Below the pieces are notes generated by a model, which worked only from the letters and a program-made list of their open reading frames with translations, ran no database searches and was not told where the DNA came from. From assembly GCF_954871325.1 (NCBI RefSeq), contig NC_088775.1, positions 61,791,561 to 61,855,560 on the forward strand: a stretch of DNA of 64,000 nt, read 5' to 3'. This DNA is from Gordionus sp. m RMFG-2023. Lineage: Eukaryota > Nematomorpha > Gordioida > Chordodea > Parachordodidae. Below are positions 24,255 through 35,170 of this stretch, one piece after another (positions within the stretch are counted from its first letter, which is position 1; each line of letters starts with the position of its first letter). The position numbers were made by a program, and so were the translations under genes.

Positions 24255-24540
24255 TTTATAAATATAAAAATATTATATTTTTTTTATTAATCTTTAAAGA
24301 TATAATGTTTATGACCTTTTTCTAGTTTTTAATACTGAATATCTATAATTTTACTGATCAACTTTACTGATAATCTTCATCAGGGTTGGGCACTACAATA
24401 TAGCAAATACTTGTATCTTAAATACAAGATAAATTTTGTGTTTGTTCATTTTCAGCATGCCCTTCCTTCGCCTATCCTGATGACCATTATTATTTATGAC
24501 CCTTTCCCTCATTACAATTTATTAATTATAATATTTTTAG

Positions 24541-25052
24541 TGTCAAAAAAGTCCTCTAATGGTTCAATTCAAATCCCAGGTGACCTTAGCCAGAATAAAC
24601 CAAATCAAATCAAATCAAACAATTACGCGAAAAAAGATATCCATGGAAGGCAAAGATCATTTCAAAAATCATGGTATAGAGGCCGAGACTGGTTGGAGTA
24701 TAGTGTAGAAGCTGACGCTGCCTTTTGTTTTCCATGTAGGAAATACTTGTGTAATCCAAGTGATGAATTTGGACAAACGGGATTCAGAAATTGGAAAAAT
24801 GCGTTAGCTGCCAAGAAGGGACTGCTAAAACACGAGAGCTCAAAAGCTCATTTAAATTCAATTACAATATGGCATGATAAAAATCAAAATATAAACAAAG
24901 GTACAGAAATAACTAAAATGTTGGGAGGTGATCAAATTAATCGTAATCAATATTATATTAAATCAATATTTGATTTGATGCTATTTCTTAGCATACAAGA
25001 GCTACCTTTCCGTGGGACTGGTTCAACAAATATTACTGCAAAAGAAAAATAA
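24541..25052 (+). pseudogene. TTF zinc-finger region of hAT transposase
   Basis: It follows an acceptor-like ATATTTTTAG. It contains RSFQKSWYRGRDWLEYS, DAAFCFPCRKYL with the CxxC pair, and GFRNWKNA...KGLLKHESSKAH with the His ligands. This is the TTF-type finger that starts DUF4371 transposases and binds element ends. The frame ends at a stop near 25050; coding continues in other frames. Confidence 0.85.
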
Positions 25053-25078
25053 TTTATTCTTCTGGGCTATTTATAGCA

Positions 25079-25435
25079 ATGTTTTCCTACACCATCCAAA
25101 AAGACCCTGAATTAAATAAAATTATGAAATTTATACCCCAAAATGCCCAGTATACATCACCACAGATTCAAAACGAAGTAATATCCATTATGGCAGATAT
25201 GGTGCTTGAACATATTTCAGACAAATATAATAAAAGCGAGATGCCTTTTTTTTGTCTTAAGGCTGATGAGACAAAAGATGCTTCAGGTTGTGAAAACCTG
25301 AGCATAATAATTCGCTATATTTTTTCTGGAGAAATCCAAGAAAATTTAATAGGAATCATTAATTTAGAGTGTCTTTCTGCTGAAAGCATTACAGATTGCA
25401 TTTTAAGCAACTTAATGATCTAAATATTAATTCAG
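25079..25435 (+). pseudogene. DUF4371 segment of hAT transposase
   Basis: It contains SPQIQNEVISIMADMV and FFCLKADETKDASGCENLSI. The D-E-T-x-D block carries the first catalytic Asp of the hAT RNase-H-like fold. A frame change near 25410 and a stop near 25450 separate it from the next block. Confidence 0.85.
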
Positions 25436-25455
25436 CTAATATAATAAGCTAGGCA

Positions 25456-26094
25456 TATGATGGTGCAACGGGCCGAAATGGAGGAGTGCAAACACTTCTT
25501 CAAAAAAAAATTAATAAAAATGTTCCTTTTATACATTGCTACAACCACAAGTTGCATCTTGTGGTTCAAAATTGGTATAATAATATTGTTATTATTTCTA
25601 ATTTTTTTAATTTATCAAATACATTGTATAATTTTTTCAGGCGTTTTAATGTATCCTGTAAATATACAGGCCACACCCTTAAGAGACTTATAGACCAGAG
25701 GTGGACTGGTCATTTGGAAACATCTCGCATTATTTATGAGAATTTTGAGGCTATTGGTGAAGTATTATTTTACTTTTCTAATAGAACTCTTAATTCAGAG
25801 GTTTCAATTCATGATTCAGTCGAAGCCTCTGGTCTTTTATCTCAATGTATTAATATAAATTACATTATATTAGCCATCATAATCTATGAGATATTAATTA
25901 CAATAGATCCACTAAATAAGTTTCTACAATCAGTAGGTACTAATCTAGTGGATGCTAAAGATTATATTGATTCTACTATCAATATATTAAAAAATAAAAG
26001 AAGTGATAATTCTTTTGCTTTGATTGTGATTAAGGCTGAACAACTTTTATCAAAATTTAATCTTACTCCCCAAAAATCATCACGGGTACGTTAA
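25456..26094 (+). pseudogene. Central catalytic segment of hAT transposase
   Basis: It opens with AYDGATGRNGGVQTLLQ, matching the YDGAxxMxGxxxGVQ block that holds the second catalytic Asp region, then HCYNHKLHLVV (the CxxH-type hAT signature). The frame is open to a single stop at 26092-26094, after which coding resumes in the same frame. Confidence 0.85.
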
Positions 26095-26119
26095 ACGCCT
26101 AAAAATTTCCAATTTTTTT

Positions 26120-26649
26120 TAATTGATAGCAAACTAGAATTCGATTGTGAAAAAGACTCCGATTGGAGTTCTTTAAAAAGGATATATTATGAAATTATAG
26201 ATAACTTTGTGGATCGTTTTTTAGACCGATTTACAGAAGATGATTTTAATCTTTTTTCATCTTTTATTACATTGTCTCCCCTTGACCCTGATTATTTTTT
26301 ATCAGATAAAATGGCCCCATTAAAATCCCTGTTAAACTTAAATATGGAAACACTGCATCATGAAATGAAGATAGCAAAAGGATTGCTAGCTTCGGAAGCT
26401 AAAGAAAATCATAATTTTGAAAAAATCTTACATATTATGTATAAAAAAATATATAATCATGCATTTAAAGAATTATATAAATGCTACTCAGCAGCGATAA
26501 TCATTGGGATATCAACGGCTTCTTGTGAGGCCTCGTTCTCTACATTAAAGAGAGTTTTATCGAGCAGTAGAGAGTCTATGAAGGATAAACGTAAACAAAA
26601 TTTAGTATTAATGGCGTATGAAAAAAGAATAACAGAATTTATCTTTTAG
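26120..26649 (+). pseudogene. C-terminal hAT dimerisation domain
   Basis: It continues the same frame past the stop at 26092. It ends with STASCEASFSTLKRVLSSSR and KQNLVLMAYEKRI, the classic CExxFSxLKxIKxxxR...L dimerisation domain with the catalytic Glu region just before it. It ends at 26649, the probable natural stop. The whole transposase has only a few lesions, so this copy is fairly young. Confidence 0.88.
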
Positions 26650-26679
26650 TTCATTTATATTAAAATTTAAAAATAAAAT

Positions 26680-26790
26680 TCGCCGTATTCTATTATAGTA
26701 ATATTTTGTTTTGTATATGCATATTATAGTATTATTTTGTTTTGTATATTCATATATTCATATTATAGTATTATTTTGTTATTAAATTTT
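26680..26790. repeat. Short AT-rich tandem repeat
   Basis: TATTATAGTATTATTTTGTT recurs about three times between TTTGTATAT words, with a unit of about 37-43 bp. It lies in the 3' untranslated part of the hAT element. Confidence 0.6.
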
Positions 26791-26918
26791 TAATAAAAAT
26801 AGGAAAAAATTTCTATGAATGCGTAATTATTTGTTTGATTTTAAAAAAATAGTGCCCCCCCCCCCAAGTAAGCACTTTCACGCCCCTAAGTGAAAATTCC
26901 TGGCTACGGCCCTGCATA

Positions 26919-27570
26919 GATGATTTTTATATGTCATTTTAATTTCATTATCAATCATTAATATAAAAATTTAATTAAAAATACTTATAAATTTAACAAC
27001 AAATTGATATGGAATATAAAATGATAATGAATATGATTATAAATGTATATTATTCTATTAGGCGCTTGACAATATAAGATGATCCTCAGAGCCACTTATA
27101 GATTTGTGACATTCTTTACATTCTTCAGTAATTTTATTATTTGTTTTGGTATGTTCATGTTGAGTGACTTGATAAAATTTTCCATTTAAAATATTTAACT
27201 TAAATTTATAATTATATTCTTCTGTAAGAGAATCATCTGACTAATATAAAGATATTATTGTATATTCTTCTTTAATCATTATATTAAAATAGATAGATAT
27301 AAAACGATTCAAACAAAATATGGTAGTTGTTTGCAAATTGCTTTATGACAACCAACGTCATATATCATACATTATCTTAAAATATCTAAATTCAGATTAA
27401 ATTTTTCATTTAAATTTTAAAATAATATCATTTTAAATTTTAATACTATTTAAATTAACTAATATAAATTTTTTTTTAATTTCCTTCTTATTTTCTTTTA
27501 AATATTTTTACTATTATATAGCATCCGTCATTTTTGATAGATTATATTTTATATTATCTTTAATCGAAAA
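26919..27570. other. AT-rich spacer
   Basis: No coding or terminal signatures were recognised before the retroelement starting near 27580. Confidence 0.5.
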
Positions 27571-27581
27571 TTTCTATCACG

Positions 27582-28924
27582 ATGGGAAGATCTACTATAA
27601 GAAAACAAGCACCCTTTTCGGCAGAGCCATTAGGCAATATTCTCACCCCGGATAATTCCGGGGCAGGAAAAAATCTGCCAGGTCCTAGCTTCGAAAACCC
27701 AGATGCGGACGTTTGCAGAAACCAACCTCCAGTTATTAACACAGTATCCTTGGAAACAATGACCGCTGCCATTGCCTCTTTGACATCGGAAATGCGCGCT
27801 CTAACCACCTTCGTTCATGATGAACGGTGCAGGAGAAGATCATCGATCAGAACCCTCTCCACGATGATCGAAGAGAGGGATTAATCCTTCTCAAGCGATG
27901 GAGACGATATCCGTAGCTCAGTATCAAGGATCAGAACCACGATAACTACAGAGCCTGCAGTCGCAAAACCAATACGTACACCCAAGCCAGCGTCTACATG
28001 AGCGTGGGGGGGGGGGGTAGGAACAGATTGCATCCTATTTTTTTGAGGGGTTATGAGGTAAGCTGCTTTAATGGGGGTAGGATAAATTTTTTGGGGGGTT
28101 ATCTATTAAATTTTGAGATGAAATAGGACAAAATTTATTGCTGTAAAAATTAATACATTTATTATAGTATTATTATAATACAATTCATCGACCAAATCTA
28201 TATATTGCAAACAATCATACACATTGTTTTCCAAATAAACTATCCTTTTAAATGAAGCTCATAATGCCATAATAATAAATTAATTGTAAATAATGGAGGT
28301 TTTAATTGAATTTATTTTCTAAAAAATAAATTCTTTATATTCATAAAATATCGATAGTTGGTAGTAGAGATAGATTAATTTAAGTTATCCTTTATAAATT
28401 CTTTGAAAAGAGTATCAAGAAATAAATAGGTGAAAATAATGATAAAAACACACCGCCGCAGAGGCAGTAAATTTTTTTTTTTGGGGGGGGGGGGGGTAGG
28501 CAAAAGTTTTTGAAGGGGGTTTGCATCCAGTGAAAATCCTGTCATGTAGACTCTGACCTGAGCAGAAAGTGGCAAAGCTTATGAGACTATGGAAAGTAAA
28601 ATTAGACCTTAAAGAACCTAAGTGTAAGGCCAACGATCGTGATAGGCATGAAATCAAACACCTAAAACGTATAGTGGAATGTATGAACCCGCAAGCCGAC
28701 ATGAGAATCTGCCATGCTTAATTTGGCAGAGTACGTATTATCACTATGGCCATTCACTGGAATTAGCCAATGACATGTCTTTCCAGGAGAGATACACTGA
28801 CGCAGAAGAAATTAAAATCGTTGCCGATAAGCCCTTTCGCAGGGCACTGACGAGCAGGACTACCTCCACCTTTCGTCGGCCCAAGAAAGAGACGACCTCC
28901 ACCCGGGGTAAGAAGCGAAAGTAA
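27582..28924 (+). pseudogene. Gag-like N-terminal ORF of the retroelement, interrupted
   Basis: ATG at 27582 starts a 100-codon open piece (MGRSTIRKQAPFSAEPLG...) ending at 27884. The same frame continues past the stop to the MITE at 27988, resumes after 28563, and changes frame near 28720. The tail is basic (RRPKKETTSTRGKKRK, to 28924), as in nucleic-acid-binding Gag-like proteins. GC content is clearly higher than in the surroundings. No zinc knuckle is seen. Product role is inferred from position. Confidence 0.5.
27988..28555. mobile_element. hAT MITE, family B (CAGCGTCTACATG ends), copy 1
   Basis: The ends are CAGCGTCTACATGAGCG (27988) and GTCATGTAGACTCTG (to 28555). The flanking 8-bp duplication is degenerate (ACCCAAGC, 27980-27987; ACCTGAGC, 28556-28563). 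Long G runs lie inside each end. It matches, inverted, the copy at 56009-56591, which has an exact duplication. It has no coding capacity. Confidence 0.85.
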
Positions 28925-29490
28925 AAAGTATACCTTCTCCCCCGTTTCTTCCTCTATTTCTCCCTCCTTCCTTTTTACTCTACCTTTTTCTTCTTCACCT
29001 AATACCCAAAGACCCTTTTCAGGGCTACATGCAACAATTAATTTGAACCAAGGAAACACCCAAATCCCGGTGCATGGACCGCCAAACCGGAAGGGCAAAC
29101 TAGCTTAATTCCCTGTCTGGCATAAAAGAGTTAACAAATATCTTAAGGAATTGAGGCGCCAGCTATTTTCGCCAAATGACGACCAGGATAATGTAGCATC
29201 AGAAGGAAGCAGCGATCAACCGTCTCCGCCTCCGAGATCGTCGACGGCAGTTAACAACCAGAAACTTCATCGGATGTTGTGTCACTATTGTCGGAAGATT
29301 CTGGTATCCAGGAATGAAGGATTGACAACCCATCTACCATATCCTGACTATCCCCACTCTCTAGAATACTCGAGGAAGCTGAATCTAACATCGATACCCT
29401 AGAAAGCGTGTTTTCTGGTGGAAACGAGGATTTTGGTGCTCCCCAAGCAGGATCCATGGCCATCCCATCTACCAACGATACCCTCTAAGG
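28925..29490 (+). pseudogene. Retroelement linker region before reverse transcriptase
   Basis: An acidic, Ser/Pro-rich stretch includes DDQDNVASEGSSDQPSPPP (29180-29235). After a frame change near 29255 it continues through two stops to ESVFSGGNEDFGAPQAG and SMAIPSTNDTL, up to the hAT insertion at 29491. The last codon before the insertion is TAA. The sister copy of the target duplication has CAA instead, so a C-to-T change after insertion made the stop. No motif assigns a function. Confidence 0.4.
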
Positions 29491-29499
29491 TAGTGTTGT

Positions 29500-29690
29500 T
29501 AATTAATCGAGTTCTTTCGACTACGACTAATAGTCGTAATCATGGAAATCGACTAAAAACTTTAGCGACTGTCTATTAGTCGACTAATTTGGTCGACTAA
29601 TTTAGTCGACAAAAACGACTAATTTAGTTGACTAAAACGACTAATATAGTCGACTAAAACGATTAATTTAGTCCACTAAGTTGATCTATT
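29500..29690. repeat. GTCGACTAA-rich outer array, left
   Basis: Multiple overlapping GTCGACTAA / TTAGTCGAC / AAACGACTAA words, many self-complementary around GTCGAC, lie just inside the left terminus. The reverse complement array is at about 34995-35170. Confidence 0.85.
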
Positions 29691-29699
29691 AAGTCACCA

Positions 29700-30475
29700 T
29701 ATAGGTGAAAATATATATTGTAAACATATTAAGTTAAAATTTATGTGAAGATTTACCATAGAAAAGTGACAATTGTCATATCGTTATTTTTGAACTTTTT
29801 TGAATTTTTTCAAAGTAAATAGGTAAAAATATATATTGTATAAAGATGTTAAAATAAAATTTCAGTGAAGATTTATCATAGAAAAGTGACAATTGTCATA
29901 ATCGTTATTTTTTAACTTTTTTGAATTTTTTAAAGTAAATAGATAAAAATATATATTGTAAAGATGTTAAATTAAAATTTCAGTGAAGATGTACCATAGA
30001 AAAGTGACAATTGTCATAATCGTTATATTTTAACTTTTTTAAATTCTTTTAAAGTAAATAGGTAAAAATATATATTGTAAAGATGTTAAAATAAAATTTC
30101 AGTGAAGATGTACCATAGAAAAGTGACAATTGTCATGATCGTTATTTTTTAACTTTTTTGAATTTTTTTAAAGTAAATAGTTAAAAATATATATTGTAAA
30201 GATGTTAAAATAAAATTTCAGTGAAGATGTACCATAGAAAAGTGGCAATTGTCATAATCGTTATTTTTTAACTTTTTTAAATTTTTTTAAAGTAAATAGG
30301 TAAAAATATATATTGTAAAGATGTTAAAATAAAATTTCAGTGAAGATGTACCATAGAAAAGTGACAATTGCCATAATCATTATTTTTTAACTTTTTTCAA
30401 TTTTTTTAAGTAAATAGGTAAAAATATATATTGTAAAGATTTTAAAATAAAATTTCAGTGAAGATGTACCATAGA
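29700..30475 (+). repeat. 118-bp satellite array, left arm (part 1)
   Basis: Direct repeats with the 12-bp palindrome TGACAATTGTCA recur near 29768, 29887, 30005, 30124, 30242 and 30361 (one copy has TGCC), about 118 bp apart. Each unit also has TTTTTTAACTTTTTTGAATT, AAATATATATTGTAAAGATG and TTTCAGTGAAGATGTACC. The array continues at 32343 after the LTR insertion. Confidence 0.92.
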
Positions 30476-30480
30476 AAATG

Positions 30481-30727
30481 TAAAAGAAACAAGTAAAGTT
30501 TAACTTTAAATAAAATTTTATTTCTACTTTAAAAAATAAAATAATAATAAATTTATAATATGTATATCATCGACTGGTATATATACTGGTATATGTAACA
30601 AAACATTTAAATTAATACTCAATAAATTATTTTACAAATTTGAATAAACAACACAATATGTAACAAAACATTTAAATTAATACTCAATTAATTATTTTAC
30701 AAATTTGAATAAACAACACTATTAACA
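30481..30727 (-). repeat. 3' LTR of the non-autonomous element
   Basis: It is nearly identical to the LTR at 32097-32337, differing mainly by a few bases near AAGTAAAGTTTAAC. The close match suggests a recent insertion compared with the surrounding satellite divergence. Confidence 0.9.
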
Positions 30728-30741
30728 TTCCCCTCCTCGAC
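30728..30741 (-). promoter_or_regulatory. Polypurine tract
   Basis: GAGGAGGGGAA on the minus strand lies directly before the 3' LTR, the position where plus-strand DNA synthesis is primed. Confidence 0.75.
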
Positions 30742-31739
30742 AAAGCATCAAGTTGCTGCTAAGAAGGCGCATAAGTCTGTCTGATGGCGTGAGTCCATAC
30801 GTTTTTGTAGGTTAGAAAAGTTGCTGTACGTTATCATTATTATAAGGATCATTGAATATATGGAATAAAATTTTGGAATAAAAGAATTTGGAATAAAATT
30901 TTTGGAATGTAGAATAACATAAGAATGATAAATCAAAAAAATTTTATATAATTTCGCGTTTTTTTTTTTTTAATTTTGCGTTTTATATTTTATTAGTAGC
31001 GTTTTAATATTTAATTTATTTTTTTTATTTTCAATCTCCGAGGTTAAAATATGCAAATATTACGCACATTTCCCTCTCTTAAAAAAAATTTAAATTTCAC
31101 ACAATATTTTTCTAAAATAATGATGTTTAATTTTTACATAACCTTTTGTCTTCAGAAGCTTTATTTCAAAAACATTTTTATCATATTAAGTATTACTTAT
31201 AAGGGTTATGTAAATCTATCATGTGATTTAAACCTTTTAATTCATGTTTTAATTACATTTTAATATATTTAAAATTAAAGTTTTATCTTCTTGTTTAGGA
31301 TTTTTAATGAATTATATCTAAAAATTCATCTCTAGGTTTAGTTAATTTACAAAAATTGGTCATCATACAAGAAATCCAAAAAAAATATATCAATATTTCA
31401 CTAAGAAATTAAGTAAATAATTTTTTAAGGCTTTTATGTGTTCAAATATGTCCATTATTGATTTACATTTAAGTTATTTTAATAAGTAAATTTACAACAT
31501 GACTTTATCTCGGCATAAAATTTTAATTTCAAATAACTTTTCTTCTTACGTGGATTAGAATAATAAGTGATCATCTTTGGTCTCACAATATAGAATTCAT
31601 AACCTAACGTCCAAATTCCATATTGGTTCTTTCTAGGATGTCACATTAGGTTAGGTGCTGGTTATCATATTCCAGTCCAACATCCAGAGCCAGGACACCA
31701 TGAAGAAAGAAGCTTTTTGCATGAAAGTGCTAAGGTTTG

Positions 31740-32010
31740 ATTCTAGTCATCTCCATAGATTAAGCAATCAACACAATAGGTAGTCGTCACAATAGGTAGT
31801 CATATAAATAGAGTCATCTCAATGGATTAAGCAATCTTCACAATAGGTAGTCATATAAATAGAGTCATCTCAACGGATTAAGCAATCGTCACAATAGGTA
31901 GTCACCACATTAAGTAGTCATATAAATAGAGTCATCTCAATGGATTAAGCAATCGTCACAATAGGTAGTCACCACAATACGTAGTCATATAAATAGATAA
32001 GGTAGTGAAT
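31740..32010. repeat. Tandem repeat inside the LTR element
   Basis: About four units of roughly 57-73 bp are built from GTCATCTCAATGGATTAAGC, AATCGTCACAATAGGTAGTC and ATATAAATAGA. Variants differ in the number of ACAATAGGTAGTCACC sub-blocks. Confidence 0.8.
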
Positions 32011-32081
32011 AATATTTGATTTTTTTTTTAATTTAAGGCAAATTTTATATATTTTCTTCTTCTTTTTTTTTTTTACAAAAA

Positions 32082-32096
32082 CGTACCGGGGCGCCA
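32082..32096 (-). promoter_or_regulatory. Primer-binding site (TGGCGCC type)
   Basis: TGGCGCCCCGGTACG on the minus strand lies immediately after the 5' LTR. TGG followed by GC-rich sequence is the usual complement of a tRNA 3' end. Which tRNA primes it cannot be told here. Confidence 0.75.
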
Positions 32097-32337
32097 TAAA
32101 AGAAACAAGTTTTGTTTTAAATAAATTTTATTTCTACTTTAAAAAATAAAATAATAATAAATTTATAATATGTATATCATCGACTGGTATATATACTGGT
32201 ATATGTAACAAAACATTTAAATTAATACTCAATAAATTATTTTACAAATTTGAATAAACAACACAATATGTAACAAAACATTTAAATTAATACTCAATTA
32301 ATTATTTTACAAATTTGAATAAACAACACTATTAACA
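32097..32337 (-). repeat. 5' LTR of the non-autonomous element
   Basis: It begins TGTTAATAGTG on the minus strand. It contains two near-identical sub-blocks around ACATTTAAATTAATACTCAA and ends CTTTTA directly before the primer-binding site. Confidence 0.9.
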
Positions 32338-32342
32338 AAATG

Positions 32343-32620
32343 ACAATTGTCATAATCGTTATTTTTTAACTTTTTTGAATTTTTTTAAAGTAAATAGGTA
32401 AAAATATATACATTGTAAATGTGTTAAAATAAAATTTCAGTTAAGATGTACCATAGAAAAGTGACAATTGTCATAATCGTTATTTTTGAACTTTTTTGAA
32501 TTTTTTTAAAGTAAATACGTCAAAATATGTATTTTAAAGATGTTAAATAAAATTTCAGTGAAGATGTACCATAGAAAAATGACAATTGTCATAATATATA
32601 TTTTTCAACTTTTTTGCTGA
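32343..32620 (+). repeat. 118-bp satellite array, left arm (part 2)
   Basis: Three more units (TGACAATTGTCA near 32341, 32461 and 32579) continue the left arm after the LTR insertion, then the array stops at CTTTTTTGCTGAAACG. Confidence 0.9.
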
Positions 32621-32884
32621 AACGAGCTGACTTTAGCCTACGCCCGTTATTATTAACTGCCATAATTGACGTGTATGGTTTTGCTAACCTCGCTAGCTCT
32701 AAATTGACAAATCATGATTGAAATAATATCTAGATTTCATAAATACTCATAAAACTTATTCAATTTATAGAAGAGTTTAGAACCTTTTCAATTAAAAATT
32801 AAAATTCTGTTATGTATTCAATATAATTGCTATAAGAAGATTATAATATTGTATAACAAAATATTCAAATAATAGCTTTGAATT

Positions 32885-32985
32885 AGTGATTTGCATCGGG
32901 CCTAATTTTTCAGGCCCGCCCGAAATATTTTAAAAAAAGTTTACCCCGGACGGAACGAAATTTTTTTAAAAAAATTGAGGGGAAT
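32885..32985. mobile_element. Fragment of a CGGGCC-rich hAT-type end
   Basis: TTAGTGATTTGCATCGGGCC followed by AGGCCCGCCCG and T/A runs matches the end at about 45774. Only one side is present. It truncates the transposase fragment to its right. Confidence 0.6.
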
Positions 32986-33570
32986 AGGGTTGAAGATATA
33001 CTATATTTTGATAGTTTTCTGTTATTATATGAGCTCGGTAAATGGGCGCATTATCCATTATTAATAGCGAATTCAACAGTAAAATGTATGATAATTTATC
33101 CAGGTAAGTTTTGAATTTTATTGATGTAAATGCTCCGTCTATAATTATGTATTTTTTTAAACCATTAATTCCTATGGTGCATAAAACCGATACGTTTTTC
33201 CCTTTGAAGGGTTTGATGGATGGCCTCTTACCCAGAGGTGCCCATCCATAGTGGGAAATGACGTGGGAATTGAAGCCTGTTTCATCTAAATAGAATAAAT
33301 TTTGAAATGGCACGTTCATCATATTTAGGCAATATTCTTTACGAATATTTATAACATCTGGGAAATTCCGTCTTTCGGGTTCTTTTCCAACCGTTTTCTT
33401 GCTCCATCCCATTGATTTAAGGTATCTAGATATTCCCGAGGTGGTAAATTTTCACTATATTTTTTATCGTCAATCCATTATTATGTTCTAGTAGCTGTAT
33501 AATTTTAGCTTTTAATTCTGAATCATCCATTTTGTTTTTTCCTCTTTGATGGATAATGTAATCGGCCAAG
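32966..33570 (-). pseudogene. IS630/Tc1-mariner-like DDE transposase fragment
   Basis: Minus-strand coding starts near 33570 (a helix-turn-helix-like MDDSELKAKIIQLLEHNNG from 33530). It is interrupted near 33420 and then is open 33412-32966. Catalytic blocks are FYLDETGFNSH (first Asp) and LLIMDNAPIYRAH (second Asp). YLQPYSPQF normally precedes the third acidic residue, but the frame ends there at a CGGGCC-rich fragment, so the third catalytic residue is lost. It lies between the two satellite arms of the hAT element and cannot mobilise it. Confidence 0.85.
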
Positions 33571-33589
33571 GGGGCACCGTAATATTTGG

Positions 33590-34990
33590 GGAATAGTACA
33601 TCTTCACTGAAATTTTATTTTAACATCTTTACAATATATAATTTTTACCTATTTACTTTAAAAAATTTAAAAAGTTATAAAATAACCATATGACAATTGT
33701 CACTTTTCTATGGTACATCTTCACTGAAATTTTATTTTAACATCTTTACAATATATATTTTGACCTATTTACAATATATATTTTTACCTATTTACAATAT
33801 ATATTTTTACCTATTTACTTTAAAAAAATAAAAAAAAGTTAAAAAATAACGATTATGACAATTGTCACTTTATGATACATCTTCACTGAAATTTTATTTT
33901 AACATCTTTACAATATATATTTTTACCTATGTACTTTAAAAAAATTTAAAAAATAACGATTATGACAATTGTCACTTTTCTATTGTACATTTTCACTGAA
34001 ATTTTATTTTAACATCTTTACAATATATATTTTTACCTATTTACTTTAAAAAAATTCAAAAAAGTTAAAAAATAACCATTATGACAATTGTCACTTTTCT
34101 ATGGTACATCTTCACTGAAATTTTATTTTAACATCTTTACAATATATATTTTTACCTATTTACTAAAAAAAAATTCAAAAGTTAAAAAATAACGATTATG
34201 ACAATTGTCACTTTTCTATGGTACATCTTCACTGAAATTTTATTTTAAAATCTTTACAATATATATTTTTACCTATTTACTTTAAAAAAATTCAAAAAAG
34301 TTAAAAAATAACGATTATGACAATTGTCACTTTTCTAAGGTACATCTTCACTGAAATTTTATTTTAACATCTTTCAATATATATTTTTACCTATTTACTT
34401 TAAAAAAAATTCAAAAGTTAAAATATAACGATTATGACAATTGTCACTATTCTATGGTACATCTTCACTGAAATTTTATTTTAACATCTTTACAATATAT
34501 ATTTTTACCTATTTACTTTAAAAAAATTCAAAAAAGTTAAAAAATAACGATTATGACAATTGTCTATTTTCTTTGGTACATCTTCACTGAAATTTTATTT
34601 TAACATCTTTACAATATATAATTTTACCTATTTAATTTATAAAAATTCAAAAAAGTTACAAAATAACGATTATGACAATTGTCACTTTTCTATGGTACAT
34701 CTTAACTGAAATTTTATTTTAACATCTTTACAATATATATTTTTACCTATTTACTTTAAAAAAATTCAAAAAGAAAAATAACGATTTTGACAATTGTCAC
34801 TTTTCTATGGTACATCTTAACTGAAATTTTATTTTAACACATTTACAATATATATATTTTTACCTATTTACTTTTCAAAAATAACCATTTTGATAATTAA
34901 TATTTTTCTATGATGATACATCTTCACTGAAATTTTATTTTTACATCTTTACAACTTATATTTTTACCTAAAAAATTTTAAAAAAGTTCA
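33590..34990 (-). repeat. 118-bp satellite array, right arm (inverted)
   Basis: About eleven units of the same 118-bp repeat lie in reverse orientation. TGACAATTGTCA cores are near 33691, 33856, 33963, 34082, 34199, 34318, 34436, 34554, 34672 and 34788, plus decayed copies outward. One stretch near 33740-33810 repeats the ACAATATATATTTTTACCTA part three times. Confidence 0.92.
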
Positions 34991-34994
34991 AAAA

Positions 34995-35170
34995 TAACGA
35001 TTACGACTTAATTTAGTCGTTTTAGTCGACTATATTAGTCGTTTTAGTCGAAATTAGTCGACCAAATTAGTCGACTAATAGACTAATTTAGTTGCTAAAG
35101 TTTTTAGTCTAATTTTTAGACTAAAACTATTAGTTAGTCGTCTGTTAATCGACTAAATTTAGTCGATTAA
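34995..35170. repeat. GTCGACTAA-rich outer array, right
   Basis: TTTAGTCGACTATATTAGTCG, TTAGTCGACCAAATTAGTCG and related words mirror the left outer array. Confidence 0.85.

Larger units (their letters stand above)
23247..26918 (+). mobile_element. hAT element with ZMYM/TTF-type transposase
   Basis: It holds plus-strand exon-like pieces of one transposase (23701-26649). The right end, CCTGGCTACGGCCCTG at 26918 after a C run, is a typical hAT terminus (CAGGGCCGTAGCCAGG inverted). The left end is uncertain: a C-rich stretch at 23247-23350 may be its subterminal part, but the matching terminus was not found. A short foreign hAT end (about 24384-24430) lies inside. Confidence 0.7.
30481..32337 (-). 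mobile_element. Non-autonomous LTR retrotransposon with PBS, PPT and 5-bp TSD
   Basis: Direct repeats 30481-30727 and 32097-32337 (247 and 241 bp) flank a 1.37-kb interior. The target duplication AAATG is exact (30476-30480 and 32338-32342). On the minus strand the LTR starts TGTTAATAG and ends TTTCTTTTA. TGGCGCC follows immediately as primer-binding site, and the purine tract GAGGAGGGGAA precedes the 3' LTR. No gag or pol is recognisable, so movement would need proteins from another element. Confidence 0.9.

Noticed and set aside
28763-29098. Minus-strand 111-codon open frame
   Set aside because: It is antisense to the better supported Gag-like coding of the retroelement.
29700-34990. Regular repeats with a palindrome, superficially CRISPR-like
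   Set aside because: Units are contiguous 118-bp satellite copies without unique spacers, in a eukaryotic transposon, and inverted between arms.
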